In this document: positions 42,747-50,407 of the stretch, one piece after another
Layout of the letters: every line of letters starts with the position of its first letter
Position numbering within the stretch: position 1 is the stretch's first letter
Source of the DNA: a virus
IMG/VR virus record: IMGVR_UViG_3300023171_000315
Location: 1 to 55,667 of that record
DNA length: 55,667 nt
Reading direction: 5' to 3' (one strand)
Notes under the pieces: generated by a model
Told to the model about the DNA's origin: nothing
Databases searched by the model: none
What the model saw: only the letters and a program-made list of their open reading frames with translations
Position numbers and translations under genes: made by a program

Positions 42747-43712
42747 CTATCCTGTGCAGTAGCCGCCGTGGCAGCCACCACATTGCATCTGAAATAAGTT
42801 TGTTTGTATTCCAATATCTCTGATATCTTTCATCGCCATCGTATGGTGAAAAGTTGATTTATCGTCTTTCATCATTTCAATCATTACCATTGAATTCATT
42901 GTTGCTGGTTGTGTTTCGAAATTTTGTCTTAATTGTTGCGGATGCTTCCAAAAACAGAATTGGCAATTACTATCTAATGGGAATTGGATATCCTTATCTC
43001 TCCAAAATCTTTGAACATCTGACTGAGTTATTCCGTCCTCTACAAGTGGGAATTCGCCAATTCTGAATGGAATCTCTGCCCACCTGTGACGATGTAGTAA
43101 ACTCCATCCATGATAGTAGTTTATCTCGCAATCTTCTGGCGTCACTTTACATTTCAGCAAAACCTTTTTCATGTTGCCTGGAACATCTTCGCCAATATTA
43201 TCATACACGAATTCACAGTGAGTAGAATACATGAAAGTGTCTTTAAAATTGTTTACTCGATGTGCTTCATCCGATCTGAATCCAACTCGCATCTTGCATG
43301 GTAAAGAATGATACATTAACAAATGCTCGAATATTGGCTTTATCTTAAATTCCGTAGTACACCATCTGTGGTGCTTATTTGGAAGTGTCTGCTTCGTTTC
43401 CACTAAACTCTGAAATCCTTTACCACGTAACCAAACTATTTCCCTCCCCGTCATTTGTTCTAAATCAAGCATGGTTTTGATAATCAACGGATCTTCTGCT
43501 GTACCCAAAAATTCCAACTGATGGCTACAATATTTTTGAAGCTTATCATTAACGATCTGCCTAACGTGGTTATCAATTTTGAAGGTTGTTGATCCCGCAT
43601 TTGCATTATGACTATCAATACACACCAATGCAAACAGAGAAACATCTGCAGGGTAATGCATTTCAAGAAATGAGCTCGTTTTACCACCAGAAAGACTATT
43701 TACTGTTATCAT
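42747..43712 (-). CDS. PAPS-reductase/adenine nucleotide alpha hydrolase-like protein
   Basis: 321 aa. PP-loop-like SGGKTS (8-13) at the N-terminus, then a substrate domain with WCTTEFKIKP. Cysteine-rich motifs CQFCFWKHPQ and CGGCHGGYC near the C-terminus suggest an iron-sulfur or zinc site. Phage copies probably adenylate substrates in sulfur chemistry or nucleotide modification; the substrate is unknown. It ends near a terminator hairpin, upstream of PcfK. Confidence 0.75.
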   Translation of the reverse strand: MITVNSLSGGKTSSFLEMHYPADVSLFALVCIDSHNANAGSTTFKIDNHVRQIVNDKLQKYCSHQLEFLGTAEDPLIIKTMLDLEQMTGREIVWLRGKGFQSLVETKQTLPNKHHRWCTTEFKIKPIFEHLLMYHSLPCKMRVGFRSDEAHRVNNFKDTFMYSTHCEFVYDNIGEDVPGNMKKVLLKCKVTPEDCEINYYHGWSLLHRHRWAEIPFRIGEFPLVEDGITQSDVQRFWRDKDIQFPLDSNCQFCFWKHPQQLRQNFETQPATMNSMVMIEMMKDDKSTFHHTMAMKDIRDIGIQTNLFQMQCGGCHGGYCTG

Positions 43713-43720
43713 TGCACCTC

Positions 43721-43746
43721 AAAACCCCGCTATTCTCATAGCAGGG
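43721..43746 (-). terminator. Intrinsic terminator downstream of the DGR cassette
   Basis: Minus-strand CCCTGCTAT and ATAGCGGGG arms (one T-G pair) around GAGA, then TTTT. Located between the small gene after the reverse transcriptase and the PAPS-like gene, so it may close the DGR transcript. Confidence 0.65.
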
Positions 43747-43752
43747 CGTTTA

Positions 43753-44049
43753 TTATGTAAACTCGTATCGTTCACCAACTTCAACTATTGTGGTTGTGAA
43801 GGGGAAATCATCGGCGCTCATTTGGGATACTATATCCATGAGCACTACGCTTCCGGTGAACACTAACCGAGGTTCGTTATTTAATAATATTGACAGATAA
43901 AGACATTTGCCTTTGCCTTCGTATTTTGAATCAACTATCTCGAATCCGTTAACAACGATCGGTTGATTGAATACTTTTTTAATTTTAATTTTTTCGCCTT
44001 CTCTTTTTTTGATTGATGGGCGGATGTTTAGGTCTTTAAAGTTTTTCAT
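43753..44049 (-). CDS. Hypothetical DGR-adjacent protein
   Basis: 98 aa. Basic start (MKNFKDLNIRPSIKKREGEK), then beta-rich KVFNQPIVVNGFEIVDSKY and a C-terminal MDIVSQMSADDFPFTTTIV. Does not look like the four-helix accessory Avd. It follows the reverse transcriptase by 26 bp, so a role in retrohoming or in something unrelated are both possible. Confidence 0.5.
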   Translation of the reverse strand: MKNFKDLNIRPSIKKREGEKIKIKKVFNQPIVVNGFEIVDSKYEGKGKCLYLSILLNNEPRLVFTGSVVLMDIVSQMSADDFPFTTTIVEVGERYEFT

Positions 44050-44075
44050 AATGGAGAGATTTAGATTTGCTTTTC

Positions 44076-45032
44076 CTATTCTTTTGGAGGGATAAGCTTT
44101 TTAATTAGATGTTTGGTATTAGCGTGTTTACACCAACCCAGATAAGATGCAAGTGAACTTCGGTTTATTCCTTTCGCTACCTTTCTGGCAAATTCACGTT
44201 TGATGGTTGGCCTTAATAATACATGAGTGTGGTAATGCTTATAGCCTACAAAGTCAACACTGCGAGAGGCTACAGGAAACACTTGCCAGTTTTCCTTAAC
44301 TGTTAAGTTTAATCGATTAGCTAGGTATGCCGTAATGCCATTAAGCGCCTTATGCAAGTAATTTTTATCATGATGCAGTATTACGATATCATCAGCGTAC
44401 CTGAAATAATATTTAACGGCCTTTTGCTCTTTGATCCAGTGATCGAAGTAGGCCAAATAAAAGTTGGCAAAGTATTGGCTTAAATAATTTCCGATCGGTA
44501 AACCTGGTGCACTGTCAATGATACCATCAAGAAGGGCAAGCAGCTCAGTATCTTTTATTTTCTTGCGCAATAAAACTTTAAGTATTGCATGATCGACATT
44601 CGGATAGAACTTCTTGATATCAAGTTTTAAGCAATAAGTAGTACCGACAACATCGCAAAGTGCCTCACGTAAAGCTCTGCTAGCTGCATGAATACCTTTG
44701 CCTTTAATGCAACTGTAAGTGTCCGTTGTAAATACAGATACAAACATTGTCTCTAGCAAATTCATGATAGCATGGTGAACAATTCGATCACGATATGGAA
44801 GGATCGATATTACGCGCTCTTTACGTTCGAAAATAGTCCGTGTCCTATAGGTGCCCGTTTTATAAGTACCCGTAATTAAATCACGATAGATATCGGCAAT
44901 ATTTTGATCGAAGTTCTTATCAAATTCAATAATCCCCGACTGTTTTGCTTTCCCCTTGCGTGCAAGCTTATCAGCTAAAAGCAAGTTGTCTATGCTGCAG
45001 ATGTTCTCAAATAAATTACCGATTCTTTTCAT
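44076..45032 (-). CDS. Diversity-generating retroelement reverse transcriptase
   Basis: 318 aa. DGR hallmark IGNYLSQ (180-186) in RT motif 4 in place of the QGxxxSP of group II introns, catalytic LDIKKFY with D138, and YADD (212-215). C-terminus KRSLASYLGWCKHANTK is typical of the thumb. It copies the template RNA with errors at adenines and the cDNA replaces variable repeats. Downstream of the template in one minus-strand operon with two targets. No maturase or endonuclease domain. Confidence 0.95.
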   Translation of the reverse strand: MKRIGNLFENICSIDNLLLADKLARKGKAKQSGIIEFDKNFDQNIADIYRDLITGTYKTGTYRTRTIFERKERVISILPYRDRIVHHAIMNLLETMFVSVFTTDTYSCIKGKGIHAASRALREALCDVVGTTYCLKLDIKKFYPNVDHAILKVLLRKKIKDTELLALLDGIIDSAPGLPIGNYLSQYFANFYLAYFDHWIKEQKAVKYYFRYADDIVILHHDKNYLHKALNGITAYLANRLNLTVKENWQVFPVASRSVDFVGYKHYHTHVLLRPTIKREFARKVAKGINRSSLASYLGWCKHANTKHLIKKLIPPKE

Positions 45033-45159
45033 ATTATTTACAGGCCGTTAAGCCTTTGCTTTGTAGGTCGTTTTCACTTTCGTTACCAACGCCCTTATAA
45101 GTAATTGTTATTTTTTGCCAAGAGGCAAGGTCTGTGCTGACAATATTTTTAGCAAATTT

Positions 45160-45229
45160 GGGAACTGACATTCGAGTTGTCGTTGTCGTAGTTGTAGTCG
45201 TTATACGAGAACCTAGAACCTGAACCAGC
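45160..45229 (-). repeat. DGR template repeat (TR)
   Basis: 70 nt between target 1 and the reverse transcriptase, aligned gap-free with both nearby VRs. In the 50-nt core I count 17 adenines; 16 of them differ in at least one VR. Minus-strand frame gives GSGSRFSYNDY-type Asn/Tyr/Asp codons. 3' end TTCCCAAA is the IMH* variant. A plus-Thr-like frame through it is not a gene. Confidence 0.9.
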
Positions 45230-45253
45230 ACTCAGCACACCACCCTTAATTTT

Positions 45254-45628
45254 TTATTTCATAAAGCCTTTATACTCTTCCAGAAATGTTTTTCCTGCGA
45301 ATTTGGCTAGATCACGCGTTTTAAGAACAAGGCGGGAACCGACAGTCGAGCGGCCGCCGTCGTAGTTGCAGTCGTCATACGAGAACCCAGAACCCGAACC
45401 AGCCTTATCCCGCATATCAAACCAAGGATAATATTTATATTCATCCCAGTTATTCCAATCTGGAACCCAACCTTCGTTTAATACTCTGTTGATTCGAAGT
45501 ACTTTTGCAAAGCTATTGATAGCAATATCTTCTGGTGTAGTTGCATTTTGGATCGGCAATGAGGCCACTGGATCTACATTGTCAATTTTGCAGATGTCTT
45601 CGTAAGTTTTAATATTTTCTAAATTCAT
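45254..45628 (-). CDS. DGR variable protein (target 1)
   Basis: 124 aa. N-terminal half helical with KVLRINRVLNEGWVPDWNNW, then EYKYYPWF (target signature), VR-coded residues 76-98 and a helix ending KTFLEEYKGFMK. The pattern matches C-type-lectin-like DGR proteins of Bacteroidota phages. The diversified surface probably binds a receptor or ligand; where the protein is located is unknown. Follows target 2 by 11 bp. Confidence 0.88.
   Translation of the reverse strand: MNLENIKTYEDICKIDNVDPVASLPIQNATTPEDIAINSFAKVLRINRVLNEGWVPDWNNWDEYKYYPWFDMRDKAGSGSGFSYDDCNYDGGRSTVGSRLVLKTRDLAKFAGKTFLEEYKGFMK
45334..45403 (-). repeat. DGR variable repeat VR1
   Basis: 70 nt gap-free with the TR. Eleven differences in total, all at template adenines (A-to-G mostly, two A-to-C). 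Followed by GCC where the TR has AAA, so the 3' end is TTCCCGCC. Confidence 0.9.
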
Positions 45629-45639
45629 GATATTATTGA

Positions 45640-46110
45640 TTAACCATTAATAAATTCGTTGTATTCGGCAGTAAAGGTTTTGCCAGCATATTCTGCCAAT
45701 GCTGATGTTTCAAGTAAAAGGCGGGAAACGACATCCGAGCGGACGTAGACGTAGGCGTAGACGAAAAACGAGAACCCAGAACCCGAACCAGCAGAATTGA
45801 ACCAAGGGTAGTACTTGTATACGCCCGCATCTTTATAGTCAAGATACTTACCGCCATTAAGCGCATAAACAATCATCTTGCATTTTTTGTAGCCAACTTC
45901 ATCAGGTGTGTCATTAGCTGTACGCTCTGCAAATTGTTCCGCTGTTTCGTTGTGAAATGCCAGTACATCAGCAAATGACTTGAATACATCCTGAGTTTTA
46001 AGGCCCAATTCTATTGGAGTGAAATTGGCCTTTAGTAAAACATCAAGGGCAGAGTTTTGACCTAACAAACCTTTAGCCTGGTCAATGTTTAATTCAATTG
46101 ATTTTTTCAT
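45640..46110 (-). CDS. DGR variable protein (target 2)
   Basis: 156 aa from the ATG at 46110 (MKKSIELN). N-terminal helical region (DVFKSFADVLAFHNETAEQF), then KYYPWF, VR-coded residues 107-129, and a C-terminal AEYAGKTFTAEYNEF helix. Similar end sequence to target 1. Lies behind a terminator at 46143-46170, so expression relies on read-through or a weak promoter. Confidence 0.88.
   Translation of the reverse strand: MKKSIELNIDQAKGLLGQNSALDVLLKANFTPIELGLKTQDVFKSFADVLAFHNETAEQFAERTANDTPDEVGYKKCKMIVYALNGGKYLDYKDAGVYKYYPWFNSAGSGSGFSFFVYAYVYVRSDVVSRLLLETSALAEYAGKTFTAEYNEFING
45723..45792 (-). repeat. DGR variable repeat VR2
   Basis: 70 nt gap-free with the TR: 15 of 16 differences at template adenines, one G-to-T near the 3' end. 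Mostly A-to-T, unlike the A-to-G bias of VR1, giving Phe/Val/Tyr codons. 3' end is TTCCCGCC. Confidence 0.9.
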
Positions 46111-46142
46111 TTTATTATATGATTTAGTGAAATTTTGCACCT

Positions 46143-46170
46143 AAAAAGCCCGCTTATATCTAAGCAGGCT
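46143..46170 (-). terminator. Intrinsic terminator upstream of the DGR cassette
   Basis: Minus-strand AGCCTGCTTA and TAAGCGGGCT arms (one T-G pair) around GATA, then TTTTT. It separates the SSB-like gene from the DGR operon. Confidence 0.7.
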
Positions 46171-46190
46171 GAATATCAATTGCTATTGAT

Positions 46191-46559
46191 TTAAAATGGC
46201 AGATCATCATCGTCACCTGGAGAATTACTTACATCAGCTGGAGCAGCATAAGCTGGAGTATTGGTTGCTTGGGTTGCGCCTGCTAAAGCATTAAGTCTCC
46301 AAATCACCAGACTATTGAAATATGATGTTTTTCCTGTCTTATCAGTCCAAGGTCTACCTCTTAGATTGAAGAAAACCTCCACTTCATCGCCAACCTTTAA
46401 TGTGTCAAGAAGCGGGCATTTATCTTGCAACAATTCGAACCTGATGTATTCTGGATACGTTGGGTTTTCTGCGTATTCAACAATTAGATCACGTTTTTTG
46501 AAGGTTTCGCTAACCTGTTGGGTAGCACCTACCTCGTGTACTTTTCCTTTAATTTCCAT
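46191..46559 (-). CDS. SSB-like OB-fold protein (DUF3127-like)
   Basis: 122 aa. OB-fold pattern MEIKGKVHEVG... with YPEYIRFELLQDKCPLLDTL and GDEVEVFFNLRGRPW, then a disordered Ala/Pro linker and acidic tip DDDDLPF like the C-terminal peptide of single-stranded DNA-binding proteins. Probably coats ssDNA in phage replication. Its start lies 36 bp beyond the U-run of leader D. Terminator after it. Confidence 0.8.
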   Translation of the reverse strand: MEIKGKVHEVGATQQVSETFKKRDLIVEYAENPTYPEYIRFELLQDKCPLLDTLKVGDEVEVFFNLRGRPWTDKTGKTSYFNSLVIWRLNALAGATQATNTPAYAAPADVSNSPGDDDDLPF

Positions 46560-46594
46560 ATTTATGTTTTGTGCCTGTTAGGCGGGGTTTAAAT

Positions 46595-46699
46595 AAAAAA
46601 AATAGTTTTCCTCTTTTCCCTAAGCGCATCTCAACTCGCCTTCGGTATTCAGAGAAAAACTACTTTAAATGTCTTTCAGAGCCACTTTAATTGAGATGC
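46595..46699 (-). ncRNA. Leader RNA D with crossing inverted repeats and U-run
   Basis: Minus-strand order: a GCATCTCAA (46699-46691), AAAGACATTTAAA (46676-46664), b TAGTTTTTCTCT (46662-46651), a' TTGAGATGC (46634-46626), b' AGAGGAAAACTA (46614-46603) and U8 (46602-46595). Same order and shared 13-nt motif as leader C. b/b' has one G-U pair. The U-run makes it either a terminated small RNA of about 110 nt or an attenuator before the SSB-like gene. Confidence 0.68.
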
Positions 46700-46712
46700 T
46701 GTGGTGTTGATG

Positions 46713-46753
46713 TAAAGATATAAATTATTATTCAATTTATGCAATATTGCATA
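46713..46753 (-). promoter_or_regulatory. Motif D promoter: 25-bp dyad element plus -7 box
   Basis: 25-bp element at 46729-46753 (plus-strand TATTCAATTTATGCA plus ATATTGCATA). Minus-strand TATCTTTA (46720-46713) lies 8 bp beyond, exactly as in motif C. Start expected near 46707, 8 nt before leader D arm a. Confidence 0.7.
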
Positions 46754-46760
46754 AATATTT

Positions 46761-46952
46761 TTAACGCAAATCCCATCTTTTCTCCATAATGGCCTCGTGA
46801 TTGATTTTAGGCTTAGGCAACCAATCCGATATACTATCCTCATGCTTCAGTTCGCCAGTGTGAGTATTGATAAAATACTTACCTGATTTGATGATGTACA
46901 TTGGCAATGATGCAAGGCGCGGGTCAGGTTTTGATTTACGTTTGGTTGCCAT
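46761..46952 (-). CDS. Small basic hypothetical protein
   Basis: 63 aa from the ATG at 46952 (MATKRKSKPDPRL), which starts 3 bp from the upstream stop; a longer frame exists but overlaps it. HTGELKHEDSISDWLPKPK in the middle. Its stop lies beside motif D. No function evident. Confidence 0.5.
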   Translation of the reverse strand: MATKRKSKPDPRLASLPMYIIKSGKYFINTHTGELKHEDSISDWLPKPKINHEAIMEKRWDLR

Positions 46953-46954
46953 TA

Positions 46955-47437
46955 TTACACTACCTCCTTTTCTTCGATTAAAATTCCGTATGCAATAGCC
47001 TGACGAACAAGCGGTAGCCATTGTAATGTTTTTGAAAAATAACCAGTGTGTTTACTTTCAGGCTTAACGCCTCTTTTCATCAAGAAAGACTGAATAAAAC
47101 CAGTACCGTATTCTTTCCGAATTCGCATTAGCAACAAATTTTCATCTTCGCTTACATTTGAATTCTTAAATTCTTCAGCAACATTTTGCGTATATTCTTT
47201 TTGCTCAGCGAAATAAGTATTCAATCTGACAGCTTTACCTTTCAATGATCCATTTATAATGCTGTTATGAATAAACGTGGCAAAGTTGTTCCAATTAGCT
47301 TGGATAAATTGATTAACATGATTATGATGCTTTGGTTTGAAGGTGGTGACATTTTTATACTGAAGATACTTGTTGATAGCATCTGCTGGATTCACTTCTT
47401 TCTGAAGCAGGCACATCCTTAGTCCGTAATCGTACAT
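46955..47437 (-). CDS. Hypothetical protein
   Basis: 160 aa, helical with TTFKPKHHNHVNQFIQANWN and KGKAVRLNTYFAEQKEYTQN. Polar C-terminal half. Overlaps the upstream nuclease by 19 bp and is followed by a small basic gene. No family recognised. Confidence 0.5.
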   Translation of the reverse strand: MYDYGLRMCLLQKEVNPADAINKYLQYKNVTTFKPKHHNHVNQFIQANWNNFATFIHNSIINGSLKGKAVRLNTYFAEQKEYTQNVAEEFKNSNVSEDENLLLMRIRKEYGTGFIQSFLMKRGVKPESKHTGYFSKTLQWLPLVRQAIAYGILIEEKEVV

Positions 47438-48120
47438 GGCTCTGATTTGAATATTTTAGTGTTGGTTATATGATCTTTGTATAAGATTAAAAAGTTGATG
47501 AATTCAAAAACGTTGAAAAGCAGATTCTGAAACATTTTTTCATTTGGGATATAAGTTTCTTGATATACCTTTTCGAAATCAGTAACCAGGTATTTAAAAC
47601 TATCGACTGGATTACCTTTTAATTTTCGGATTAGTGAATAAGTTGGATGCTGCGTATTTTTAACATACTTATTGCACTTATAAACTTCCGTGGTTTTTAA
47701 ATCGGTAATCATTTTAGGATAACCAAAATCAAGAACTCCATGTAATTTGATATTTCCTAAATGACTTGGAATAATAACAGACATTTCCTCTTGCTTAGTT
47801 TGGCAGTTTTTTAGTTTATTGAATACTTTCTCAACAACGATCAGCTTAAACTGGTAATCTTTAAATTGAATGGTATCGCCATCCACCTCTGGATAATATC
47901 CGTCAACCATCTTGTTGATCAACGATTCAAAAACAATACCTTTTCTTACTCCATCAGGTAGCTCTCTTTTTACACCATTGATTATATTAAATAAACTTTC
48001 CCAACTCTCATCATCCTCATTTCTAACATATCTATTGTAGGCATTCAGTAATGTTGGAGTAACAGCAAAATCATAAGGAACTGGTTTGCCATCTTTTGTT
48101 AGTACCTCTAAAATTTCCAT
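47419..48120 (-). CDS. PD-(D/E)XK exonuclease-like protein
   Basis: 233 aa. Centre has NIKLHGVLDFGYPKMITDLKTT with D, E/D and K arranged as in the PD-(D/E)XK fold (Cas4/RecB/YqaJ-type). Upstream GVRKGIVFESLINKMVDGY provides the usual helical entry. Likely a recombination exonuclease acting with the Sak4-like annealing protein three genes upstream. Confidence 0.72.
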   Translation of the reverse strand: MEILEVLTKDGKPVPYDFAVTPTLLNAYNRYVRNEDDESWESLFNIINGVKRELPDGVRKGIVFESLINKMVDGYYPEVDGDTIQFKDYQFKLIVVEKVFNKLKNCQTKQEEMSVIIPSHLGNIKLHGVLDFGYPKMITDLKTTEVYKCNKYVKNTQHPTYSLIRKLKGNPVDSFKYLVTDFEKVYQETYIPNEKMFQNLLFNVFEFINFLILYKDHITNTKIFKSEPCTITD

Positions 48121-48121
48121 A

Positions 48122-48658
48122 TTATTTAAGGCTTAGAATTAGTGATTCGCCAGCAACACGAACCGCTGGGTAAACCGTGTGAGCAGGAGTTTCTTCGCCC
48201 GTTTCCTCGTTTACTGATGCTGCAACTTCCAATGGCTTACCTAATCCTTTTAAATATGCTTCACGGACTTTCAGCTGTTCATCAATAGAAATCTTTTGAG
48301 CATTAAGGTTATTCCACTCTGGATCATTGCAAGTATCATAATGCCACTGAACACCAGTAGCCCTCTCGCTCATCGCAACATTATGTTTCTCATATCCTTT
48401 TTCTGGTAGGATACATTTGCCTTTCATACCTTCAACAATAGCCTTGAAAACATATTCGCCTTTTTTAGCAATAATTAAAGTATCCATAGGATCTGCAAAC
48501 CCATCATCAGCTGCTTCCATAATCATGCTTGCCATTTCCGACAAATCAGACTTAGTTGCCGTTAAAAGTTTTTGATTCTCGATTGGTAAAGTTGCAACCT
48601 CCGATCTAGGTTGAAGGAACAGGTTTAAATTTTCCTGGTGTTCTATAAGTTCGTTCAT
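48122..48658 (-). CDS. Hypothetical recombination-region protein
   Basis: 178 aa. Pattern SDLSEMASMIMEAADDGFAD and KGEYVFKAIVEGMKGKCILP with a polar C-terminus (HTVYPAVRVAGESLILSLK). Conserved in Bacteroidota phages near annealing genes; function unknown. One base from the exonuclease. Confidence 0.5.
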   Translation of the reverse strand: MNELIEHQENLNLFLQPRSEVATLPIENQKLLTATKSDLSEMASMIMEAADDGFADPMDTLIIAKKGEYVFKAIVEGMKGKCILPEKGYEKHNVAMSERATGVQWHYDTCNDPEWNNLNAQKISIDEQLKVREAYLKGLGKPLEVAASVNEETGEETPAHTVYPAVRVAGESLILSLK

Positions 48659-48661
48659 AAA

Positions 48662-49072
48662 CTAAGCGCTGAAAATTGGTGAATAATAAAATCCATTTAA
48701 TGATGCTAGTCTTCTTAGATATACATGGTCTGGTTTGACCATCGCAGAATCTCCACCGTGAATCATCATTGTGTGAGCCCCATCTATTTGAACTTTAGTC
48801 CTTGCGTAGGTTCCGTTATATGCAATCCCTGCGAATACTAATCTTTCAGTATGCGTATGAGCATCTGAAACACATACCAGATCAATGCCATTTAATCCAT
48901 CGTATAAAGTTGAATATTCTGGTTTAAGGTATTTTTTGCATTCTTCCAATTCAATAAGAATGTATTTTTCACCACCTTTGAAGGCTTGATAACCTTTTGT
49001 TATGCTATGATTCAATTTGTAAAATCTTTGGCCACCATTTTCGTGAACCAGTGTTGCGGTTAGGTTTTCCAT
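48662..49072 (-). CDS. Hypothetical protein with a His/Asp-rich beta region
   Basis: 136 aa. Beta-rich: AFKGGEKYILIELEECKKYL and LVCVSDAHTHTERLVFAG; motif QIDGAHTMMIHGGDSAM in the middle resembles a metal-binding loop. No family recognised. Three bases from the upstream stop. Confidence 0.45.
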   Translation of the reverse strand: MENLTATLVHENGGQRFYKLNHSITKGYQAFKGGEKYILIELEECKKYLKPEYSTLYDGLNGIDLVCVSDAHTHTERLVFAGIAYNGTYARTKVQIDGAHTMMIHGGDSAMVKPDHVYLRRLASLNGFYYSPIFSA

Positions 49073-49076
49073 TTAT

Positions 49077-49268
49077 TTAAACTTTTTTAGTATAAGTGTA
49101 GCAGCCTGATTTGATAAACTTTGCGAGGGTTGCAACTCGCATTTGAATGAGGAAAGCAGCTGATACCGCTCTCCTGAAATCTGTTACATATATGGCTTGA
49201 CGTTTTTCAGCCTTGGCAACAATACCATCAATTGTGAGTATCTGTGTGCCGATTTGTTCTACGGACAT
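49077..49268 (-). CDS. Small hypothetical protein
   Basis: 63 aa with helices (TQILTIDGIVAKAEKRQAIY) and a basic end. Shares the stop/start overlap with the Sak4-like gene upstream. Function unknown. Confidence 0.45.
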   Translation of the reverse strand: MSVEQIGTQILTIDGIVAKAEKRQAIYVTDFRRAVSAAFLIQMRVATLAKFIKSGCYTYTKKV

Positions 49269-50389
49269 TATGCTGCTTCTTTTAATGACGCCAAAATATT
49301 TGCAATCTCTGTTTCCTGCTCAGGAGTAAAATCAAAGAACTCACGTTGTTTCGTTAATTCTGCTTCACCTGCTTTTTTAAGCTTTGTTAGAAATGATTTG
49401 TATGCGGCTGACTCCATATAAACAGGCGTCTTTAAGGTTTCGAATCCGGCTTTCAATTCACCTGCTAACTTTGCTAATTCTTTCTGCTTAGCTGCTGGCA
49501 TAGCCTTATAATAGGTAGACAATGACGCTAAATCTTTTTGAGCACGAAGTTCTTTTTCGAAATCAACTCCATCACTAGCAATAAAAGCCGCTTTTAACTC
49601 TCCAGCTAAATCTTTTAATCTCACTTGTTCATTAGTAGGGAACGATTTATAGATCATTGCCAATTCAGTATTATTAGCACATTGCCTTAATTGATCTTCC
49701 AAAGTTTTTTCAACTACACCAACATTACACCACTCTTTAATTTTCTGACCAGTTTCTTCAGTAATTAGGAAAGGCTGACCGCCTTCAAAAAGCTCAGTCC
49801 TGTCTTTGCTTGGTGTCGCAAAATGGGTGTCACGATCGATCTCTAAAGAAACTGTCAATTCATATTCCCATCCATCGCGTTGCTGATCTTTCATGCCGAT
49901 TTTTTTAACTTTACCACCTTCTTGAACAGTTTCAGTTTTCGACCTGGTGCAAGTGATAAAGTGCATTGGCGTATGGAGTACTTTGTTTACAAAGGCATCA
50001 TGTCTCGGAGTAGATTTTGACCATGCAGCCCAAGTGTTGCCTTTAAATGATGTATTGGCCAAGATTTCATTTTCAGCACATAGAGTAATCCATTCATGCG
50101 TTGAGCTATCAATGATCACCAATTCCATACCTGCCTTTTCACACAAATCAATTGCCTGAATATATTTCTCAGGTGTAAATGGCGGACGCATATCGATCGT
50201 GTTAAATTCACCTAAATGAGAATACAATGATGCTGATCCGTTTTCAGTATCGATCAAACCAATTTTAGTCCAATCACCAACGATGCCGAATCCCATTCTT
50301 AATGCCGAATATGTTTTTCCAGAACCACTAGGCGCTGAAAGGTTAAGTTTAAGCTTAACTGATTTTCTGGTTGCTTTTTTTAATTCCAT
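49268..50389 (-). CDS. Sak4-like ATP-dependent single-strand annealing protein
   Basis: 373 aa. RecA-like AAA_24 pattern: Walker A APSGSGKT (19-26), Walker B LVIIDSS, motif for DNA binding MHFITCTRSKTETVQ, then GMKDQQRDGWEYEL. Helical C-terminal half with DASLSTYYKAMPAAKQKELA-like repeats. Promotes strand annealing in phage recombination together with the adjacent exonuclease and SSB-like genes. Confidence 0.82.
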   Translation of the reverse strand: MELKKATRKSVKLKLNLSAPSGSGKTYSALRMGFGIVGDWTKIGLIDTENGSASLYSHLGEFNTIDMRPPFTPEKYIQAIDLCEKAGMELVIIDSSTHEWITLCAENEILANTSFKGNTWAAWSKSTPRHDAFVNKVLHTPMHFITCTRSKTETVQEGGKVKKIGMKDQQRDGWEYELTVSLEIDRDTHFATPSKDRTELFEGGQPFLITEETGQKIKEWCNVGVVEKTLEDQLRQCANNTELAMIYKSFPTNEQVRLKDLAGELKAAFIASDGVDFEKELRAQKDLASLSTYYKAMPAAKQKELAKLAGELKAGFETLKTPVYMESAAYKSFLTKLKKAGEAELTKQREFFDFTPEQETEIANILASLKEAA

Positions 50390-50407
50390 GGTAATTTTAT
50401 GTTGTGC

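Noticed and set aside
44076-45032. Group II intron reverse transcriptase
   Set aside because: SQ in motif 4 instead of SP, no maturase or endonuclease domain, and a TR/VR pair present.
45034-45231. Small frame with a run of Thr and Arg between the RT and target 1
   Set aside because: It is an out-of-frame reading of the template repeat and has no conserved neighbours; the TR is an RNA template, not a gene.
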